The notes under the pieces are model-generated. The model saw only the letters and a program-made list of their open reading frames with translations. It ran no database searches and had not been told where the DNA came from. Below are positions 4,844-6,595 of a stretch of 6,595 bases of DNA, piece by piece (position 1 is the stretch's first letter; each line of letters starts with the position of its first letter). Both the position numbers and the translations under genes were made by a program. The stretch spans positions 8,267 through 14,861 of the forward strand of contig NYXF01000028.1 of assembly GCA_002685455.1 (NCBI GenBank), in the 5' to 3' direction. Source of the DNA: Porticoccus sp. (GTDB lineage Bacteria > Pseudomonadota > Gammaproteobacteria > Pseudomonadales > Porticoccaceae).

Positions 4844-6514
4844 TTATTTATCGGCTGCTTGGAGGGTTCTCGCTTCACGCATTTTTTCCCTTAATCCACT
4901 CTTCGTCATCGGGGTGCGAACCACCGCACCAATCTTCCTTTTTGGTTTTTCAGCTGGTTCTTCAGCTGTTTTTTTATCTGGGTTATTATATAAAAGTTTA
5001 CGATTTTTTTCTGCTGGGGTCAATTTCCGTCCAAGTAATGTTTCTTCGTAAGCACTCTCCTCGCTAAATGGTAGTTTCTCATCTACCATCAGGGAATTAA
5101 ATTTCTTCAGCATCTCTTTATTATTTTGTGTCATTTCATAATTTAATTTTTGAGTTGATTCATAAAGGTCATGAACTTCTTGTTTCATCTTAATGCTATC
5201 ACTTGTATGATACTGTATTTCAACCGGGACAACACCACTAGCTAATCTTAAAAGATATACTACATTAATACCTTTATATGGTCCATATTCAAACCATCTT
5301 TCAACTCGTTTAATTTTTTCACCGCCACCACCTTGTGATCGCAATCCTGACTCTAATCCAATGAATATATCTTTCATATTTTCTAATCCTTCTTTAGACC
5401 TTCTAAATATATCTTTAATATATTTATTTCTCTTACACGTAATGCGCATAAATTCTAAACCGCGCATAAATTCTAAACCGCGCATAAATTCTAAACCATA
5501 TGTAATAGGATTACCTACTTCAGTTGTCACTGAAGATGGCGATCCCTTCTCTTGATCCACTGTATAAAATGCCCTTTTTAATTCATCTAAGGTGATTTTT
5601 CCATTACCATCTTCATCAAGAGTATTAAATAAGTCATCTAAATTTAAATCTTCACTAACACAATCCATGGATGATTTTAATTCACCTAAGGTGATTGTTC
5701 TATTACCATCTTCATCAAGAGTATTAAAAATATCAGTTATTGTATCTTTTGATAATTTACCCTGTGATTCTGGTTCTGGCTCTAATGAAGGTTCTCCATC
5801 TGCTTCACTAGTCATTGGTCCTGGTCCTCCATGTTGGGGATGTAATGACAGGCCTTGGTTTTTTAAATATTTATTTATTTTGCGTAAAGTATCTAAATAG
5901 ACTTCATTACCTTCAATTACCATAGTAAATCTTAATACATCTTTAATAGGATCAATTTCAAATGCTCTCTCTAAAAAAGAGATTTTATCTTCTAATTCGG
6001 TCATTTCTAGTAATCTTTTATCAAGCTTACCTTCAATCCTATATTTCTCCTTCAAACAATATTGTAATCCGTATAATTTTACACCTTTTGATATTTCCAC
6101 ACCTCCTTTATTATCAACCTCTGATAATTTATCTGTTAATGCTTTTACTGATTCTCTAGCACCAATATAATTATCTACATCAGCAAATGCTTTTTCTACC
6201 GAGAGCTGAACGGGTTGAGTGGGGGGGGTATCACCCTCTGAACTTCCAGCACTCCATGAACTCCTATCACTTCCTGAACTTCCAGCACTCCCTGAACTCC
6301 TAGAACGCATATCACTTCCTGGACTCCTAGAACGCATATCACTTCCTGGACTCCTAGCACGCCCAGAACTTCCAGAACTCCTAGAACTTCCTGGACTCTC
6401 TGTACTCGCGCGCTTTAAACTCGCACCTCTTTGGATACTTCTTTTACGATTATTTCTTCTGTTTCCTTTCTTTTTTGTTTTTTGAATCTTCCTTTTATTC
6501 TTTGTTCGCCCCAT
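4844..6514 (-). CDS. RelA/SpoT-like nucleotidyltransferase-fold protein with EF-hands inserted in the domain
   Basis: Residues 1-35 are Lys/Arg-rich, and 36-95 are a low-complexity RS/SPGS tract. Residues 145-221 hold the first half of a RelA/SpoT-like domain: LYGLQYCLK, a Lys-rich helix, then IKDVLRFTMVI (190-200, D192 in the metal-binding position). The second half is at 400-455: VERWFEYGPYKGIN (404-417, Y413 like the base-stacking Tyr), VEIQYHTSDS (431-440, E432 and Q434), ending in HDLYE. In bacterial relatives these halves are separated by only a short linker. Here about 178 residues intervene, holding an acidic Pro linker, two EF-hands (loops 267-278 and 300-311) and three GLEFMR units. 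Family members make (p)ppGpp or, as toxSAS toxins, modify nucleotides or tRNA; which applies is unknown. Calcium control is inferred. No promoter word is seen upstream, so its timing may differ from that of its neighbours. Confidence 0.8.
   Translation of the reverse strand: MGRTKNKRKIQKTKKKGNRRNNRKRSIQRGASLKRASTESPGSSRSSGSSGRARSPGSDMRSRSPGSDMRSRSSGSAGSSGSDRSSWSAGSSEGDTPPTQPVQLSVEKAFADVDNYIGARESVKALTDKLSEVDNKGGVEISKGVKLYGLQYCLKEKYRIEGKLDKRLLEMTELEDKISFLERAFEIDPIKDVLRFTMVIEGNEVYLDTLRKINKYLKNQGLSLHPQHGGPGPMTSEADGEPSLEPEPESQGKLSKDTITDIFNTLDEDGNRTITLGELKSSMDCVSEDLNLDDLFNTLDEDGNGKITLDELKRAFYTVDQEKGSPSSVTTEVGNPITYGLEFMRGLEFMRGLEFMRITCKRNKYIKDIFRRSKEGLENMKDIFIGLESGLRSQGGGGEKIKRVERWFEYGPYKGINVVYLLRLASGVVPVEIQYHTSDSIKMKQEVHDLYESTQKLNYEMTQNNKEMLKKFNSLMVDEKLPFSEESAYEETLLGRKLTPAEKNRKLLYNNPDKKTAEEPAEKPKRKIGAVVRTPMTKSGLREKMREARTLQAADK
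5444..5497 (-). repeat. Perfect 18-bp tandem repeat, three copies (GLEFMR x3)
   Basis: GCGCATAAATTCTAAACC (plus strand) occurs at 5444-5461, 5462-5479 and 5480-5497 without a mismatch. It encodes GLEFMR three times (residues 340-357), in frame, just after the EF-hand region of the RelA/SpoT-like protein. Perfect identity implies very recent expansion, and copy number probably varies between close relatives. Confidence 0.95.
5576..5728 (-). repeat. Duplicated EF-hand module, 54-bp repeats 99 bp apart
   Basis: Positions 5576-5629 and 5675-5728 match at 51 of 54 bases, offset by 99 bp (33 codons), the usual spacing of paired EF-hands. The near identity at DNA level shows that the pair arose by recent duplication of one hand. 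The hand encoded by 5576-5629 has a full consensus loop (DEDGNGKITLDE). The other has Arg in place of the loop's conserved sixth-position Gly (DEDGNRTITLGE) but keeps the D, D, N and E ligands. Confidence 0.92.
6221..6228. other. G8 homopolymer (C8 in the coding strand)
   Basis: Eight consecutive G on the plus strand encode Thr-Pro-Pro-Thr at residues 96-99 of the RelA/SpoT-like protein, at the junction between the RS-rich N-terminus and the catalytic half. It is the longest G/C run I see in an otherwise AT-rich window. Confidence 0.9.
6306..6359 (-). repeat. 27-bp tandem repeat coding RS/SPGS units, inside a longer degenerate tract
   Basis: Units at 6306-6332 and 6333-6359 match at 26 of 27 bases and encode RSRSPGSDM-type nonapeptides. 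Looser copies of the same CTTCCTGGACTCCTAG-like phrase extend over about 6237-6400, giving the Ser/Arg/Gly-rich domain at residues 36-90. The tract is clearly richer in G+C than the rest of the window. Confidence 0.88.
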
Positions 6515-6535
6515 ATATATTATAATAATATATAT
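6513..6535. other. AT-rich palindrome abutting the start of the RelA/SpoT-like gene
   Basis: ATATATATTA (6513-6522) is a perfect inverted repeat of TAATATATAT (6526-6535) around a TAA spacer. It overlaps the start codon of the minus-strand gene. It may be a TATA-like core promoter or just simple-sequence DNA; the gene lacks the AAATTTGAT word found before its neighbours. Confidence 0.4.
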
Positions 6536-6566
6536 TTTTTTCTCATGTGTTTTTTATGGATACTAT

Positions 6567-6575
6567 AAATTTGAT
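6567..6575 (+). promoter_or_regulatory. Putative promoter word AAATTTGAT for a gene beyond the right edge
   Basis: AAATTTGAT followed by AT lies on the plus strand in the intergenic DNA right of the minus-strand gene. With the 29-36 nt spacing seen for the other three copies, it predicts an ATG at about 6605-6612, just past the end of this window. Confidence 0.45.
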
Positions 6576-6595
6576 ATGATTTTAAAGATTTATCA

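Noticed and set aside
5444..5497. Short direct repeats as a CRISPR array
   Set aside because: The 18-bp units are directly abutting with no spacers and encode an in-frame hexapeptide.
5361..5900. Plus-strand open frames opposite the EF-hand region
   Set aside because: They are antisense to a longer gene with recognisable domains, and their repeats (RINSKP) only mirror the GLEFMR repeat.
5962..6159. Plus-strand open frame rich in Leu/Ile
   Set aside because: It is antisense to the conserved first half of the RelA/SpoT-like domain and has no promoter word before it.
6219..6485. Plus-strand open frame, Leu/Pro/Glu-rich
   Set aside because: It is the antisense shadow of the RS/SPGS repeat region, with low-complexity LLERISLPG repeats mirroring the coding repeats.

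Overview
The window looks like part of a large, AT-rich DNA virus of eukaryotes (Nucleocytoviricota, most like the Mimiviridae/Imitervirales side). The signs are long intron-free genes on both strands, no Shine-Dalgarno sequence before any start, one short AT-rich promoter word repeated before genes, AT-rich hairpins after stop codons, a viral-style C2HC zinc finger ending in a KNPC-like motif, and Lys/Arg/Ser tails typical of virion or nucleic-acid-binding proteins. Taxonomy is inferred from these features only; no hallmark gene (capsid, polymerase, packaging ATPase) is present.

Layout from left to right. (1) The 3' end of a plus-strand gene of unknown function, already open at base 3, with a Gln/Ser repeat, an acidic stretch and a C-terminal tail of six KSKRR-type units. 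(2) A convergent intergenic hairpin, then a small minus-strand membrane protein. (3) A plus-strand gene for a zinc-finger-fused N6-adenine DNA methyltransferase. (4) A plus-strand DUF262 (GmrS/ParB-like NTPase) gene. (5) A minus-strand gene with a PD-(D/E)XK nuclease signature, whose stop overlaps the DUF262 stop within a shared TTAA. (6) A minus-strand gene for a RelA/SpoT-like nucleotidyltransferase-fold protein. In it two EF-hands and a tandem hexapeptide sit inside the catalytic domain, behind a basic, RS/SPGS-rich N-terminus.

Two candidate systems stand out. The methyltransferase, DUF262 and nuclease genes form a three-gene set that resembles a split, possibly modification-sensing restriction system. 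Elsewhere DUF262 is the NTPase part of modification-dependent restriction enzymes such as GmrSD, SspE and BrxU. The RelA/SpoT-like protein with an internal calcium-binding cassette suggests a calcium-gated alarmone synthetase or a calcium-gated toxin-like nucleotidyltransferase. It recalls plant plastid CRSH enzymes, but there the EF-hands are C-terminal.

Regulation: the word AAATTTGATWT lies exactly 36 nt before the methyltransferase and DUF262 starts and 29 nt before the nuclease start. All three members of the putative restriction set therefore share one promoter type, while the RelA/SpoT-like and small membrane genes lack it. A fourth copy near the right edge predicts a rightward gene just beyond the window.
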